A DNA stretch of 64,000 nucleotides from Algoriphagus sediminis. Its GTDB lineage: Bacteria; Bacteroidota; Bacteroidia; Cytophagales; Cyclobacteriaceae. Shown piece after piece: positions 1 through 8,046 of this stretch (positions within the stretch are counted from its first letter, which is position 1; every line of letters begins with the position of its first letter). The notes beneath the pieces were generated by a model. That model was not told the DNA's origin, made no database searches, and saw only the letters and a list, made by a program, of their open reading frames with translations. Location: assembly GCF_030403435.1 (NCBI RefSeq), contig NZ_JAUEPH010000003.1, forward strand, positions 1-64,000. Reading direction: 5' to 3'. A program made the position numbers and the translations under genes.

Positions 1-2645
1 GTAAATGTCGCAGATGCCTGATACGCTCCGCCAATGGAGTAAGTCAGTCCCTGACCTACTGGCGCAGTCACTGTTATCGTTCCTGTCGCTACCTCACAGG
101 TTGGCTGTATTACTTCTACTGTTGGTGCGGCTGGAGTCTCTGGCTGATCACCAATACTATAATTCTCGGACACCACACAATCTGTGTCTATAGTTCTTGC
201 GAAAACAGTTCCACTTGATCCGGCCGCCAAGCCAGAAACGGTAATGATTCCATTATTAGGAACAAGTGAGTTCGCAAAAGTATTCTCGAAGGCATATTCA
301 ACTCCTTGATCCGCAGCAAAGGTTATCTCACCTGTTGCTACCTCGCAGGTTGGCTCTATGACTTGAATATTAGGAATAGTCGGTAATGGACTTATAACTA
401 CCTCCACATTTTCCTCCGTAAAGCATTCCCCAACTGTAGCTCTGATTACATAAGTACCAGATTCAGAAACAGTTGATGATTGTAATTCGGTTTGAGTTTG
501 TCCATCCGTAGAAAAATAAGTGAATGTCGCACCTTGTGATGTACCCTGCAAATCAATAGTAGAAGCAAGATCGATAGTACCCGGCTCACAAATTGGAGCT
601 GGATCTGTTACAACAAGATCAACTTCAGATACTGAAATAGTAAACTCAGTATAGCAACCAGAGAATATTTCCTCTTCAAATGGGAATGCATAATATGTTT
701 CTGTTCCTACTGTAGCAGGAAAAGGATTCTGCTCTGTAAATTCAGTAGCAGTATTTCTATCGGTACCATCAAAGAAGGTATAACCATCTGCAAAGTCTGT
801 GATTGCCTTGATCTCAGCAAGAGTTACTTCATCCCTGGGACCACAGAACTCAAAATCTAAAATTGTCTCACACTCGAAGCCAACTAAGTCGTATGATATT
901 TCAATTGGCCCTGTCAATCCTGAAGGTTGAGAACAGGCATCTTGAGCTGGCTCTCGGTCAATGATGAAATCTTCATTCAAGTCAGACTGGGAGATTGCTC
1001 CTGTACCTTTGACAACCCCATCTACATTCATATCTGGGGTACAAGTATTTTCAAATATGATGAGGCAATCTTCTGTAGCTTTTAGCTCATAAGTAAAGGT
1101 TGCCAACACATCCTCCACATCAAGCCCTACATCACTGGAGAGGGGTAAGGATCCAAATTCCCAGGATAAAATTCCTGTATTTGGGTCAAAAGATGGGGCA
1201 GAATTTCCACTTGGGGTTACAGCACCATTAAAACTGAAACTTGTGTTTTCAACAGTAGCACCAAATGGAATTTGGATTTCAAGTATACCATCATCAATTC
1301 CTTCGGTTGTGGATTTATTTGTCAACTCGACGGTAAATTCTGCAATCTCACCTGGTTTAATTGTTCCAGCCGGAGCGGCATTATTAATGCTGGTTACCTG
1401 ATGGAAAGCTTCAATCTCTGGTTCATAAGCATCAACAGCGAAGGTCAGGTTAAAAATCACATAAGTATCCCCGTTTGTACGATATCTAAACCTTGTTTGA
1501 TTATCACCATTATCGATCAGGACATTATTGGTATTTGGAAGGTCAAATACATGCAAATCCAATCCATAATTTCTGTTGTCATCGGGGAATCTTGTGTTTC
1601 CTTCTGTAAAAATTGAAGAATTAAAAAAGTTACCTAATGAATTTCCACCATCATTCGCTGGACCTCCATTTTGAAGACGGACCCAATTGGTGTTTGCACT
1701 ATTTCTGATTGATAGATCATCTCCTGAAATACCTTTATCTCCTTCCCCTCCCATTACTCCAAGCTTCACATTCACTGGACCTTGATCGATGGCCTCAAAA
1801 CCACTTACCGTAAATTCACCAGATGAGGCAACGGTTTCAGCTGCATTTACAAAGGAATAACCATTAAACGTACTGATGTTTCTAAAGCTCATGGTGGGAT
1901 TTTTATAAATCACTACCATTCCCCAACCACCATAAAGGCCGGTAGAACCACCATTATTTACACCAGTCGTCCTTAAAAAAATATCAGCCACCGTATAGGT
2001 GCCTGATCCATTATTTTTTACAAAGTCTGTTACATCTGCATACCCCGCAAAAACACCTCTGAGTTCATCACTAATATTATCTGGAAAAAGAATCTCAGAT
2101 GTATTCTTCGCTGTGACTGTTTGGTATGCGCCATTCCCATATCGAAGTTTAACCTGATTTTTGGTAAGAGTAGTACCATTTACTGTGATCTGGGCCGCAT
2201 CCCCATTGTCAGAACTAGTATTGGTTCTACCTGTCCAGTACAATCCGGCATGAACGATCTCATAACAATTAGGGTTAGCCAAACCGCCATCCGTTGCAAA
2301 TACCAGATCCGCGCTTGAAGAGTTGACAGTACCATTAATACCGTCAATATCAACATAACTCATAGGAGTACTAGCTCCATTGTCCTCATCCGAAGGGTCA
2401 GTAGCGGTCAGGTTTTTATTACCTATCATGCTAAAATCGCCACGAATTCGGAAAACCCCATCAGGGGCTTCGCTATTAGTCTGAGGCGTGAAGACTACAG
2501 GATTAAACGTAGTCTGTGCAAGTGCACTAAAAGCAGCTATGAAAAGAATCAGAAAGAGTACACCTACTCGCGATGCTCCTCTAAATGTCCGAGTCAATTG
2601 AGAAATATTTTCCATTTTTCTGAAGTTTTGGAGCAAATCAATCAT
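1..2645 (-). CDS. Large secreted SprB-like repeat protein, C-terminus outside window
   Basis: Open frame running off the left edge; the first ~880 residues are present. Starts are possible at 2645 (overlapping the upstream gene by 8 nt, suggesting translational coupling) or 2615. A hydrophobic signal sequence ends near ALAQ. The next ~400 residues resemble the DUF3344/DUF11-type modules of Bacteroidota surface proteins, with a VYWTGR-like stretch (LYWTGR) and a conserved-repeat domain around the ELTNKS motif. Near the left edge, SprB-type repeats begin: the motif PTCEVATG occurs twice, about 90 residues apart, each followed by a beta-rich segment. Such proteins are usually exported by the type IX system and serve in adhesion or gliding; the sorting domain would lie beyond the window. 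Function is inferred from architecture only. Confidence 0.85.
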   Translation of the reverse strand, partial: MIDLLQNFRKMENISQLTRTFRGASRVGVLFLILFIAAFSALAQTTFNPVVFTPQTNSEAPDGVFRIRGDFSMIGNKNLTATDPSDEDNGASTPMSYVDIDGINGTVNSSSADLVFATDGGLANPNCYEIVHAGLYWTGRTNTSSDNGDAAQITVNGTTLTKNQVKLRYGNGAYQTVTAKNTSEILFPDNISDELRGVFAGYADVTDFVKNNGSGTYTVADIFLRTTGVNNGGSTGLYGGWGMVVIYKNPTMSFRNISTFNGYSFVNAAETVASSGEFTVSGFEAIDQGPVNVKLGVMGGEGDKGISGDDLSIRNSANTNWVRLQNGGPANDGGNSLGNFFNSSIFTEGNTRFPDDNRNYGLDLHVFDLPNTNNVLIDNGDNQTRFRYRTNGDTYVIFNLTFAVDAYEPEIEAFHQVTSINNAAPAGTIKPGEIAEFTVELTNKSTTEGIDDGILEIQIPFGATVENTSFSFNGAVTPSGNSAPSFDPNTGILSWEFGSLPLSSDVGLDVEDVLATFTYELKATEDCLIIFENTCTPDMNVDGVVKGTGAISQSDLNEDFIIDREPAQDACSQPSGLTGPIEISYDLVGFECETILDFEFCGPRDEVTLAEIKAITDFADGYTFFDGTDRNTATEFTEQNPFPATVGTETYYAFPFEEEIFSGCYTEFTISVSEVDLVVTDPAPICEPGTIDLASTIDLQGTSQGATFTYFSTDGQTQTELQSSTVSESGTYVIRATVGECFTEENVEVVISPLPTIPNIQVIEPTCEVATGEITFAADQGVEYAFENTFANSLVPNNGIITVSGLAAGSSGTVFARTIDTDCVVSENYSIGDQPETPAAPTVEVIQPTCEVATGTITVTAPVGQGLTYSIGGAYQASATF

Positions 2646-3126
2646 TGCTAACATTTCTAAAAATTATATATGCTAAGGTCGCCTGAAGAGTAGGAGATCC
2701 AGAAAGTAGGTTTACAGGAACACTAGGCCCTTGGAATAGGATAAATTTTAGCGCTGGAAACTGAGCAATCTGGTCTGAAGAAGGCAATTGATTACCACCT
2801 TTAAGATTTACTCTTATTAGCTCTACGGCATTTTTATCGGTGACGGAACTCAATTTTCCGTAGGCATCGCTGTCCACACTGACAATAGCACTAGGAGAAT
2901 TGGGGTCTTCATAATAAACTTCATCATTCGATACGTACACAGCGGTATTTACCCCTTCGGTTAAAGAAATAAATCGGTCCCGGTCAGTGCTATTGACTGA
3001 AGATGAAGTCTTGAAGGCCTCAAATTCAATGGGCTCCACCTGTCCAAATGAAACGACTGGAGACGCCAAAATGGCCCCAATTAGAAAAATCAAATAGACG
3101 CTTCGATTAATATTTAATGCTCTCAT
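2638..3126 (-). CDS. Small secreted hypothetical protein upstream of the repeat protein
   Basis: 162 residues with an ATG start and a clear signal peptide (hydrophobic residues 12-24, cleavage near VSFGQ). The mature part is mixed alpha/beta, with no motif I recognise and no cysteine. The end overlaps the possible start of the large repeat protein, so the two are very likely one transcript and may work together at the cell surface. The 3127-3300 region upstream is AT-rich and would hold the promoter. Confidence 0.7.
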   Translation of the reverse strand: MRALNINRSVYLIFLIGAILASPVVSFGQVEPIEFEAFKTSSSVNSTDRDRFISLTEGVNTAVYVSNDEVYYEDPNSPSAIVSVDSDAYGKLSSVTDKNAVELIRVNLKGGNQLPSSDQIAQFPALKFILFQGPSVPVNLLSGSPTLQATLAYIIFRNVSND

Positions 3127-3303
3127 GGCTTAAAATTTTAACATTTTTGGTCGGGGTTGATGAAAACAACTTAAATACACCCCTACGAATATGCTGTAAA
3201 AATACACTTTTATGTTTTTCATATCCAAGCAATTCCAAAGAATTTTTGATATGTAATGCATTTTTTTTGGGATGAAATTCTTTTTTATTGCTTCAAAACG
3301 CAG

Positions 3304-3339
3304 TTTTGTTTAGTGTTTTACACATTTCGTTAAACAAAA
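3304..3339. promoter_or_regulatory. Inverted repeat, possible operator of the aldehyde dehydrogenase operon
   Basis: Perfect 9-bp arms TTTTGTTTA (3304-3312) and TAAACAAAA (3331-3339), separated by 18 nt, in an AT-rich stretch just upstream of the dehydrogenase. The spacing fits a dimeric regulator covering two helical turns, or a weak hairpin in the leader. No regulator gene lies beside it. Role is inferred. Confidence 0.35.
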
Positions 3340-3465
3340 TGGATTTTTTTGTTTTGTGTCAAGAATTCAGATTTCATTCAATCCTTAAGAGCAAGTTTTT
3401 ACTCAATGGCCACCTATTTGACTGCACAAGACGTATATTTGATCCACACCCAAATTGCCCTGTAC

Positions 3466-4902
3466 ATGCTGACTGCAGAAAAGAAATCTCTCGATCTCAC
3501 CCAATTCGAAAAAACATTCAAGAATCTGCAAAACACCGCTTTACAATGGCGGCGCTCTAAGTATGAGGAAAGAGCAGAGCGTCTAAGGAGGTTGAGAAAA
3601 TGGATTCTAAATAATAGACCGGAGATTCAAAAGGCGGTCTTCTCTGATTTTCGTAAATCCCCGGAAGAAGTAGATATCTCTGAAATCTACCCTGTGACTT
3701 CAGAACTTAAGCATACCCTTTCTCACCTGAAGTCCTGGATGAAAGGCAAATCTCTGCCCACTCCCATGACCATGATAGGAACCAAGGCAAGTGTAATGAT
3801 GGAGCCAAAAGGAGTAAGTCTTATCATTTCACCCTGGAATTATCCTTTTAATCTTGCGGTGGGTCCTTTGGTTTCAGCTATAGCGGCGGGCTGTCCGGTG
3901 ATCCTAAAGCCCTCTGAGATGACACCTCATACATCAGAAATCCTTCAAAGGATGGTTTCTGAGGTCTTTGAACCGCATGAGGTAGCGCTTTTCCAGGGTG
4001 ATACTGAGGTAGCCAAAGCTCTTCTTGAGCTTCCCTTTGATCATATTTTCTTTACGGGAAGCCCTCAGGTAGGGAAAAGTGTGATGAAAGCCGCTTCAAA
4101 AAATCTCACTTCTGTCACGCTGGAACTGGGAGGAAAATCTCCGGCCTTCATCCAGAATGGAGCGGACCTAACAGATGCCGCAGATAAAATAATAGTCGGG
4201 AAATTTCTGAATTGTGGACAGACCTGTGTGGCTCCAGACTATATTTTGGTACATGAACAGGACAAAGATGCATTCTTAGATAATCTTAAGGTGGGTATTC
4301 AGAAATTCTATGATTCTAAGTTTGAGGGAATCGACAAAAACCCTGACTATGCCCGAATTGTGAATGATAAACATTTCAATCGTCTGGTTGGACTAATCGA
4401 GAATTCTATTGATCAGGGAGCTAAAGTAGAATTTGGAGGTCAGATGGATCCACAGCAGCGATACATCGAACCCACCATTCTCAGCCAGGTGAATTTGGAT
4501 ATGGAAGTCATGCAGGAAGAAATTTTTGGACCCATCCTTCCGGTCATCACCTACGATGATTTAGACCAGGCCATTGCTTTGGTAAACTCTTTCCCTAAGC
4601 CGCTTGCACTGTATTACTTCGGTGAGGATAAATCCCTCCGGGACAAAGTTCTGGAAGAAACCTCCTCGGGAAACACAGTAGTCAATGACTGCGTGATCCA
4701 TTTTATTCATACAGAAATGCCCTTTGGTGGGGTAAATAATAGTGGAATAGGAAAAGCTCATGGCTACTTTGGCTTCCAAGCATTCAGCAATGAAAAAGGA
4801 GTACTCACACAACGTGTGGGAGTTACTTCAAGTAAGCTCATAAACCCACCCTACAATTCAAAAACTCGTCAAGCTATCAACCTTCTTTTGAAATGGTTTT
4901 AA
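3466..4902 (+). CDS. Class 3 aldehyde dehydrogenase (NAD(P)+-dependent)
   Basis: Oxidises aldehydes to acids, probably medium- or long-chain or aromatic ones as usual for ALDH3. With the ATG at 3466 the protein has 478 residues, and the catalytic positions fall at Asn115 (WNYPFN), Glu210 (LELGG) and Cys244 (GQTCVAPDY), one off from those of rat ALDH3A1 (114/209/243); this is why I prefer this start over in-frame ATGs at 3406 and 3349. The C-terminal FGGVNNSGIG loop is typical. The stop is 1 nt from the next start, so the esterase is co-transcribed. The exact substrate cannot be told from sequence. Confidence 0.93.
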   Translation: MLTAEKKSLDLTQFEKTFKNLQNTALQWRRSKYEERAERLRRLRKWILNNRPEIQKAVFSDFRKSPEEVDISEIYPVTSELKHTLSHLKSWMKGKSLPTPMTMIGTKASVMMEPKGVSLIISPWNYPFNLAVGPLVSAIAAGCPVILKPSEMTPHTSEILQRMVSEVFEPHEVALFQGDTEVAKALLELPFDHIFFTGSPQVGKSVMKAASKNLTSVTLELGGKSPAFIQNGADLTDAADKIIVGKFLNCGQTCVAPDYILVHEQDKDAFLDNLKVGIQKFYDSKFEGIDKNPDYARIVNDKHFNRLVGLIENSIDQGAKVEFGGQMDPQQRYIEPTILSQVNLDMEVMQEEIFGPILPVITYDDLDQAIALVNSFPKPLALYYFGEDKSLRDKVLEETSSGNTVVNDCVIHFIHTEMPFGGVNNSGIGKAHGYFGFQAFSNEKGVLTQRVGVTSSKLINPPYNSKTRQAINLLLKWF

Positions 4903-4903
4903 T

Positions 4904-5767
4904 ATGAAAAATTTCCGACCCCTATTATGGCTTTTAGCCATCACACTATTTTTTCAGTCCTGTTCTGAAAATGGGGAAGACCCCATTTCAGGAGAATTAC
5001 CTGCCATTGATATCCTTGATGATCAGTATGGTAGCAATCCCGTTCAGTCACTGAACGTATATTTGCCCGCAAGGCGAAGCTCAGGTGAAACCCCTCTCCT
5101 TATATATATACATGGTGGTGCTTGGATAGATGGAGATAAATCTGAATTTGACTCATTTAGGGCGCTGGCGGAAACCTATTTTCCCGAATACGCCTACATT
5201 TCCATAGGCTATAGGCTTTATGATATCCCAACAGGAAATAATGCTTTCCCTTCTCAGGAAGAGGATATTTTATCGGCCATTGAATATATAGTCAGCAAAA
5301 CGGCTGATTGGAACGTTTCGAATGAGATAGTCTTGGCTGGGGCGAGTGCAGGAGGCCATCTGGCACTTTTGCATGGCTATAAGCACAGTACTGTTGGAAA
5401 TATCAAAAGTCTGATTGCACTTTTCCCACCTACTGAGCTCTCGGAACTTTTTGAGTTTAATCTACTTACACAGCTAGGACTTACCCAACTCCTGGGTGGA
5501 ACGCCTGAAACCGTTCCAGGTAATTATTCCGATTCAAGCCCAATAAGCTTCATTGGCCCACAAAGCATTCCAACCATTTTTTTCCATGGCACGGAGGACA
5601 CAGTAGTACCTATTTCCCAAAGTGAAATTCTCGAAGCTGAACTTGAATCAGCAAATGTGGATCATGAATTCGTGATCATTGAAGGTCAGGGGCATGGCTT
5701 TGCGCCATTGACTTATGCAGAGGCCTTTGAGCAGGCAGCAGCCTTTTCAGCAAATTATATACAATAA
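4904..5767 (+). CDS. Lipoprotein alpha/beta hydrolase (carboxylesterase, acetyl-esterase type)
   Basis: 287 residues. A lipoprotein signal ends at Cys20 (FQSC), followed by S-E-N-G-E, so it is likely membrane-anchored and possibly surface exposed. The fold is that of the BD-FAE/hormone-sensitive-lipase-like esterases: oxyanion motif HGGAW (70-74), nucleophile Ser148 in GASAGG, Asp232 in HGTEDTVVP and His264 in GQGHGF. All triad residues are present. Coupled to the aldehyde dehydrogenase upstream, suggesting that an ester is split outside and an aldehyde oxidised inside; that link is inference. Confidence 0.88.
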   Translation: MKNFRPLLWLLAITLFFQSCSENGEDPISGELPAIDILDDQYGSNPVQSLNVYLPARRSSGETPLLIYIHGGAWIDGDKSEFDSFRALAETYFPEYAYISIGYRLYDIPTGNNAFPSQEEDILSAIEYIVSKTADWNVSNEIVLAGASAGGHLALLHGYKHSTVGNIKSLIALFPPTELSELFEFNLLTQLGLTQLLGGTPETVPGNYSDSSPISFIGPQSIPTIFFHGTEDTVVPISQSEILEAELESANVDHEFVIIEGQGHGFAPLTYAEAFEQAAAFSANYIQ

Positions 5768-5791
5768 AAAAACCCCTGCCATTGGCAGGGG
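5764..5791. terminator. Bidirectional intrinsic terminator between esterase and sigma operon
   Basis: Perfect stem CCCCTGCC-ATT-GGCAGGGG (5773-5791). On the minus strand it is followed by seven T, a strong terminator for the sigma-factor operon. On the plus strand the downstream T-run is weaker. Confidence 0.85.
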
Positions 5792-5798
5792 TACCTTT

Positions 5799-6032
5799 TC
5801 AGACTTTCTGAAGTCTCGTAGATTTAGCCATCTCTTTGATGGAGTTTACTACTTTTTCCGAAGGTTTAAGCTGGATTTCGTCCATTTGCTCTATCGCGCT
5901 CAGCATTTCTACATATTCTTGCATGAGTGAATTATCACTTTGCAAGGCTTGCATTAAGAGATCTTGCTCTACCTCCGTCATTTCCTGATAAATATATCTT
6001 ACCAGGTCATTTGGGGTAAATCGTTTTGTCAT
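5799..6032 (-). CDS. Small cytosolic partner of the ECF sigma factor (possible anti-sigma factor)
   Basis: 77 residues from the ATG at 6032 (a TTG at 6038 would add two). It overlaps the end of the sigma-factor gene by 26 nt, so translation is coupled. The sequence is helical and acidic (EMTEVEQDLLMQAL), like the N-terminal helices of Bacteroidota anti-sigma factors, but it has no transmembrane segment and no zinc-binding motif. No enzyme motif is seen. The anti-sigma role is inferred from position and composition. Confidence 0.75.
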   Translation of the reverse strand: MTKRFTPNDLVRYIYQEMTEVEQDLLMQALQSDNSLMQEYVEMLSAIEQMDEIQLKPSEKVVNSIKEMAKSTRLQKV

Positions 6033-6609
6033 AGGCAACGTTTAATTGTTTCATTTTCTTTCTTAAATGTATCAGCGCATAGCGCATTCGGCCTAAAGCC
6101 GTATTAATACTCACTCCTGTCTGATCGGCAATATCCTGGAAACTCATATCCATGTAATGACGCATAATCAATACTTCCTTTTGCGCAGCTGGCAACTCCT
6201 CAATCAGTCTTTTCACCAGATGAACAGTCTCCTGCCTCACCCTTATATCTTCTGCGGTTTCATCCGCAAAAAGCAGAGAATTGAACACGTTTGTTCCATC
6301 CTCCATTCTGATCGTGGGATAGCGCTTAGACTTTCTGAAGTGGTCAATGGCTAGGTTATGCGCAATCCGCATAATCCATGGCTGGAATTTACCTTCTTCA
6401 TTGTACCGATCGGAGTTTAGGGTCTTGATCACCTTTGTGAAGACATCTTGTAGAATGTCCTCGGCAAGACCCTTATCCTTCACGATAAGGAAGATGGTAG
6501 TAAACAATTTGCTTTGGTACCGGTCTACCAGTACTCCAAAAGCTTCATCATGACCGCTGCGATATTGTCTAATTAAGTCGCAGTCCTTCGGACCTATTTG
6601 ATTACTCAT
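6007..6609 (-). CDS. ECF-type RNA polymerase sigma factor
   Basis: 200 residues from the ATG at 6609 (MSNQIGPKD); an in-frame ATG at 6630 would add seven. Region 2 spans about residues 20-90, with the core-binding motif AEDILQDVF and the -10-recognition helix around PWIMRIAHNLAIDHFRK. Region 4 spans about 130-190, with EVLIMRHYMDMSFQDIA and a helix-turn-helix ending in LGRMRYALIHLRK. Region 3 is absent, as expected for ECF factors. It directs RNA polymerase to a small regulon; the signal is unknown and the only linked partner is the tiny overlapping gene. Confidence 0.93.
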   Translation of the reverse strand: MSNQIGPKDCDLIRQYRSGHDEAFGVLVDRYQSKLFTTIFLIVKDKGLAEDILQDVFTKVIKTLNSDRYNEEGKFQPWIMRIAHNLAIDHFRKSKRYPTIRMEDGTNVFNSLLFADETAEDIRVRQETVHLVKRLIEELPAAQKEVLIMRHYMDMSFQDIADQTGVSINTALGRMRYALIHLRKKMKQLNVAYDKTIYPK

Positions 6610-6958
6610 ATTAAGTTGGTTTAAAATCAACGTAAAAGTCTAGGCCATATTATTCAGTCAGATGTTTTTTAATTATTAGTGAATCTTAAAAGTATATTTC
6701 CCTACTATTTCTACCAAAGGTTTTGCAGCTTTTCTCGCATTAATTTGTCTAAAAGACAAAACCAGAATGAAATGAAAAAGGCCGAAGAATGCTTTTTCCC
6801 CTGAAGATAGAAATTCGTGTTGGGAGGCTCTTAGGATCAAGCATTATGCCAAAGAATGTTAAATACCCCACTTTAATTCTAAAATTTTAGCCTGAATAAA
6901 AATATTCTTTTCAAGCTCATTACTTATCTTCGCCGACCAAAGAGAAAAAATCTAAATC
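6610..6958. other. Intergenic region without a gene between divergent operons
   Basis: 349 nt, AT-rich, with no plausible coding frame on either strand. It must hold divergent promoters for the sigma operon and the DUF3127 gene. A 7-bp hairpin TTTGTCT-AAA-AGACAAA lies at 6744-6760 without a T-run; it may be an operator. Confidence 0.6.
6925..6932 (+). promoter_or_regulatory. Weak -7 element candidate for the DUF3127 gene
   Basis: TATCTTCG differs by one base from the Bacteroidota -7 consensus TAnnTTTG and lies 26 nt before the start codon. No clear -33 TTG at the usual spacing was found. Confidence 0.3.
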
Positions 6959-7309
6959 ATGGATATCAGCGGAAAAATAGTACAAAAACTTAAGGAAATC
7001 GGAGGAACATCAAAGTCAGGTAATGCATGGAGGAAGCAGGAATATATCCTTGAGACTGGAGGTCAGTATCCTAAGAAAGTTTGTGTGGCTTTTTGGGGGG
7101 ATCGAATCGATCAATTCGCATTGGAAGTAGGTGAAGAAGTGACTTTGGGAATCGACATAGAAAGCAGGGAATATAATGGCCGCTGGTACACTGAGGTGAA
7201 AGCTTATAAAGTGGACCGAACTCAGCAAGGTTCTGGCCCTGCACCAAGCGAGATGCCGGATGTCAGCACATTTAATGATGACTCCGATGAAAATAATCTT
7301 CCTTTTTAA
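6959..7309 (+). CDS. DUF3127 family protein, OB-fold-like with SSB-type acidic tail
   Basis: 116 residues. The N-terminal ~90 residues match DUF3127: K-Q-E-Y-I-L-E near residue 27, KVCVAFWGD near 40, then EVTLGIDIESREYNGRWYTEVKAYKV, a beta-rich pattern like a small OB fold. A Pro/Ser linker is followed by an acidic tail ending in DENNLPF, which closely resembles the C-terminal peptide of single-stranded DNA-binding protein that docks repair enzymes. A role in DNA metabolism is suggested but unproven. Single gene, closed by a strong terminator. Confidence 0.88.
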   Translation: MDISGKIVQKLKEIGGTSKSGNAWRKQEYILETGGQYPKKVCVAFWGDRIDQFALEVGEEVTLGIDIESREYNGRWYTEVKAYKVDRTQQGSGPAPSEMPDVSTFNDDSDENNLPF

Positions 7310-7326
7310 ATTTAAGAGACCAATAA

Positions 7327-7360
7327 AAAAGGGGAGTGACTGATCGCTCCCCTTTTTTTT
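7327..7360. terminator. Intrinsic terminator shared by DUF3127 gene and the 49-aa gene
   Basis: Stem GGGGAGcGA/TCgCTCCCC-type (7331-7352) flanked by A-run and a nine-T run; works in both directions between convergent genes. Confidence 0.85.
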
Positions 7361-7371
7361 AGCTATAAAAG

Positions 7372-7521
7372 CTAGAGTCCTCCTGAACCGAATCGAAACC
7401 CAAGCCAGGCCCCTCCTACCATAAGTACGAGGGTTATAACCAATAAAAGCACAAAGGTGCCTAAAGGAAAATCCCAATCCTCACCACCAACCCTGAACTT
7501 AACTCTCCTGTCACTTTTCAT
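7372..7521 (-). CDS. Small single-pass membrane protein, 49 aa
   Basis: ATG at 7521, 49 residues: a charged N-terminus (MKSDRRVKFRVGG) followed by one hydrophobic helix (about residues 22-42) and a short Gly-rich tail. It sits 6 nt upstream of... the purE stop on the same strand, so it is probably the last gene of the purK-purE transcript, and it ends right at the terminator. No family recognised; the reading frame, position and clean TM segment support a real gene. Confidence 0.6.
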   Translation of the reverse strand: MKSDRRVKFRVGGEDWDFPLGTFVLLLVITLVLMVGGAWLGFRFGSGGL

Positions 7522-7527
7522 TTCCTT

Positions 7528-8046
7528 TTAGTCTTTCTCCATAAATCCGCGCCAACCTTTTTCTTCAAGGTCTTTGGCACTCATTTCTACGGTGTTTTTC
7601 AATGATTTCTTGAAATCATCAAGCTTCTTGGCCACCTCTTCATCTGTAGCTCCTACAATGGATGCAGCTAAAATTCCTGCATTTTTACCTCCATCGAGGG
7701 CTACGGTCGCTACCGGAATTCCACCAGGCATTTGTAGAATAGAAAGTACGCTATCCCAGCCATCTATTGAATTGGAGCTTTTTATAGGAACCCCAATCAC
7801 AGGAAGACTAGTCAGTGAAGCTACCATTCCAGGCAAATGAGCCGCACCGCCTGCTCCAGCCACTATGACTTGAAGCCCTCGCTCTCGAGCTGACCTTGCA
7901 TAACTTAGCATACGCTCTGGAGTTCTATGAGCGGAAACCACCGTCAATTCATACTTGATGCCCACACTTTCCAGAAACTTTGCTGCTTCTGCCATGATGT
8001 GTAAGTCTGACTGGCTACCCATTATAATTCCTACTACTGGATTCAT
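7528..8046 (-). CDS. purE: N5-carboxyaminoimidazole ribonucleotide mutase
   Basis: 172 residues. It converts N5-CAIR to CAIR in de novo purine synthesis. The GSQSDLHIM phosphate-binding loop at residues 10-18, SAHRTPERM near 39-47 and GAGGAAHLPGM near 65-75 are the class I PurE signature. The ATG start overlaps the purK stop (ATGA), so the two enzymes are translationally coupled and made together. Confidence 0.97.
   Translation of the reverse strand: MNPVVGIIMGSQSDLHIMAEAAKFLESVGIKYELTVVSAHRTPERMLSYARSARERGLQVIVAGAGGAAHLPGMVASLTSLPVIGVPIKSSNSIDGWDSVLSILQMPGGIPVATVALDGGKNAGILAASIVGATDEEVAKKLDDFKKSLKNTVEMSAKDLEEKGWRGFMEKD

Noticed and set aside
1272..1616. Open frame of 114 codons on the plus strand
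   Set aside because: It lies inside the large repeat protein on the other strand; its product lacks any motif and has low-complexity composition.
6744..6760. Hairpin TTTGTCT-AAA-AGACAAA considered as a terminator
   Set aside because: No T-run follows on either strand and no gene ends nearby; kept only as a possible operator.
7016..7477. Open minus-strand frame of 153 codons
   Set aside because: It overlaps the DUF3127 gene and runs through the terminator and the 49-aa gene in another frame, and the product has no sensible composition.
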